Source: Omphiscola glabra (Eukaryota > Mollusca > Gastropoda > Lymnaeidae). From it: DNA of 64,000 bases. A program made the translations under genes and the position numbers. A model generated the notes under the pieces. That model ran no database searches, had not been told where the DNA came from, and saw nothing but the letters and a program-made list of their open reading frames with translations. The stretch is taken from contig OZ024806.1 in assembly GCA_964017045.1 (NCBI GenBank), forward strand, positions 24,321,503 through 24,385,502, written 5' to 3'. Shown here one piece after another: positions 61,786 to 64,000 of this stretch. Position 1 is the first letter of the stretch; each line of letters opens with the position of its first letter.

Positions 61786-63478
61786 TATATATAAAAATGA
61801 ATGTATGTATGTCTGTTTGTCTCATATGCGCTCCCACACCATTCATGCGATTGCAACAAAACTTTGGTGAGTTGTTGGCCAACTACTTGGGCATTTAACT
61901 GTGTCATTAAAAATACTTTTCAAATATTTCGTTATCGGCCGTTGGCCCTTCATTCGTTTTTTTTCTTATACGCGCTTTGTAAAAAATATTTCCGTCTGCG
62001 CTCCTACACCATTCGTTTGAATGCGCTAAATCTTTGGTAAAATGTTGCAAACATGCCCACAAAGGTTGGGAAGTAATTATAACCTTTTTAAAATATTCCG
62101 TTTTGAGCCAGGGGCCCCATGTTCGTTTTTTCTTATAAGAGATATATAAATATAGTTTCAAAACGTATGCGCTCCTACATAATTCATGCGATTGCGACAA
62201 AACATTGGAGAGTTGTATTCCATAAGCTCGCGCATTTTACTGCGTCATTATAACACTTTAAAATATTTCTTTTTGGCCGTTGGCCCCAAAATCGTTTTTT
62301 TTCTTATATGAGCTTTGTAAACAATAGATTTCATCTGCGCTCCTACACCATTTATTCGAATACGCTTAAACTTTGACGTGATGTTGCGAGCATGACCACA
62401 AAGGTTTCTAAATTATTACAACCATTTTAAAATATTCCGTTTTGAGCCAGGGGCCCCAAATTCGTTTTTTTATTGGAGCTATAAAAATATAATTTCAAAC
62501 CGTATGCGCTCCTACACCATTCATGTGATTGCAACAAAACGTTTTTGAGAGGTTGTCGATACAGTCGCGCATGTTAATGAGTAATTACAATACTTTTAAA
62601 ATATTTCGTTTTCATCAGCCATTGGCCCCAAATTCTTTTTTTTTTCTAATATGAGCTTTGTACAAAATAATTTCGGTCTGCGCTCCTATACCATTCATCT
62701 GAATGCGATAAAACTTTAGTTAGATGTTTTTCCCACGTCCGCAAAGCTTTTCCAATTATTACAACCGTTTAAAATATTATGTTTTGAGCCAGGGGCCCCA
62801 TGTTCTATTTTTCCAATATGAGCTATATAAATATAATTTCAAACCGTATGCGCTCCTACACCATTCATGCGATTGCAACAAAACTTTGTTGAAAGGTTGT
62901 CCATAAGGTCGTGCATGTTAATAAGTAATTACAATACTTTTAAAATATTCCGTTTTCAGCCATTGGTCCCTAATTCTTTTTTTTTCTTATACGAGCTTTG
63001 TACAAAATAATTTCTGTATGCGCTCCTATATCATTTATCTGAATGCGATAAAACGTTAGTAAAATGTTTCACCCACGTCCGCAAAGCTTTTCAAATTATT
63101 ACAACCGTTTAAAATATTCTGTTTTGAGCCACGGTCCCTATGTTCTATTTTTCCTATATGAGCTATACAAATAAAATTTCAAACGGAGCTAATGTGTGGA
63201 TGGATAGATTTTTAATCAAATACAATTAGCGACATTAAATTGTGTGTGTGACATAATAATTAGGTTTCTGAAGTAGTTACAACACTTTTAAAATAATCCG
63301 TTTTTGACCGTTGACCCCAAAATCGTTATTTTTCTTATATGAGCTTTGTAAAAAATAATATCCGTATGCGCTCCTATACCATTTATCTGAATGCGATACA
63401 ACTTCAGTAATATGTTTCTCATTTTTAATTGTGTGATATAATAAGTAGGTTTTTGAAGTAATACAACAATTCTACAAT
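61786..63478 (+). mobile_element. Helitron-like repeat, tandem copy 2 (truncated)
   Basis: Collinear with 57865-59215 at an offset of about 3.9 to 4.2 kb, with small indels. It breaks at 63478 (TCTACAATA), where copy 1 continues into TTCAGTTTGTGG. No coding capacity. Confidence 0.65.
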
Positions 63479-63479
63479 A

Positions 63480-64000
63480 GATTTGGCTAACATCGCCTTT
63501 AAGACATTTTCTACTTTAAAAAAAAACCAAACAAGCGGGCGTGGAGAAAATCAAGTTTAAGAAATCCTGTTAAGAAAAGTTAATAGTTTGTTTTTGTCAT
63601 CGGCAACGAGTCTATGTGCCAAGTCTCAGCTCGTTAGAATGACGGGAAATGGGTTTAATTAGCCGTACAATTATTTTTCCTTGAACAAGCACAAGAAAAC
63701 AAAAGGGAAGGTAGTATAGGGATTTAATAATTTGTAGCTACATTCGAGAATTTAAACATGCAGTTTGCTAAATGTATCATTCTAAATGGAACGGCATGTT
63801 CGTTTGTGTGCATCTGCGTGTTTGTCTGTGCTGTGCGCGTTTGTCTGTGTGTGCATTTCCAGTCAGCTGTTGCAAATACTTAACGCGTCAGTCGAGAACA
63901 AAATCCCTGTTAAAGAGAGTAATGTAATGGGTCTAAGTGAGACCAAATGTTATATTTATCCTCAATGCAACTTAGTCCTTAACTGGGCACGAATCTAGTC
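63480..64000. other. Right edge; no feature seen
   Basis: A short open frame at 63786-63998 (70 codons) starts in a GTGTGTTTGTCTGT-rich stretch and shows no recognisable domain. Confidence 0.4.

Overview
The window is animal nuclear DNA, most likely from a gastropod mollusc. It is AT-rich, its genes are split by GT-AG introns of 0.1 to 6.7 kb, and most of it is introns, short tandem repeats and broken transposable elements. The two best-preserved genes are L-amino-acid oxidases of the aplysianin-A / escapin / achacin type, known mainly from gastropod albumen gland, ink and mucus. I cannot name the species.

Four protein-coding loci are supported. (1) Positions 44-940, minus strand: one exon of an unrecognised gene. 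It reads open from an ATG at 937 to the window edge, contains ten decapeptide repeats, and has a probable non-coding leader exon at 1682-1800 under a TATA-like box. (2) Positions 8708-11365, minus strand: a complete four-exon TATDN2/TatD-like gene (360 codons) in which most metal-ligand positions are substituted, so it looks like a pseudoenzyme. (3) Positions 19676-36138, plus strand: a complete nine-coding-exon L-amino-acid oxidase (531 codons), here LAAO-A. (4) Positions 47278-56240, minus strand: a paralogue with the same nine exons and the same phases (531 codons), here LAAO-B. The two oxidases converge, with about 11 kb of transposon-rich DNA between their stops. All splice phases were checked by hand and every coding exon joins in frame.

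Layout: 1-6.1 kb holds the left gene, duplicated copies of its leader/promoter segment, minisatellites and an array of CACGTG-containing repeats. 6.1-8.7 kb is AT-rich flank with minisatellites. 8.7-11.5 kb is the TatD-like gene. 11.5-19.6 kb holds minisatellites, a Penelope-like remnant, a 77-bp satellite of about 23 copies, an RTE-type LINE tail, a hAT-type MITE with target duplication, a 30-bp satellite and a CR1/L2-like LINE tail. 19.7-36.1 kb is LAAO-A, whose intron 4 carries more than 1 kb of (ATCT)n. 36.1-47.3 kb holds a solo LTR, Helitron-like repeats, a nested LINE and GATA-type microsatellites. 47.3-56.2 kb is LAAO-B, with an inverted-repeat element in intron 6. 57.6-63.5 kb is a head-to-tail tandem of a Helitron-like repeat.

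The two oxidases are the functional theme: secreted flavoenzymes that in characterised relatives oxidise basic L-amino acids and release hydrogen peroxide, giving antimicrobial and cytotoxic defence. Nothing in the sequence ties the TatD-like gene or the left-edge gene to that role. No tRNA, rRNA or CRISPR array was seen.
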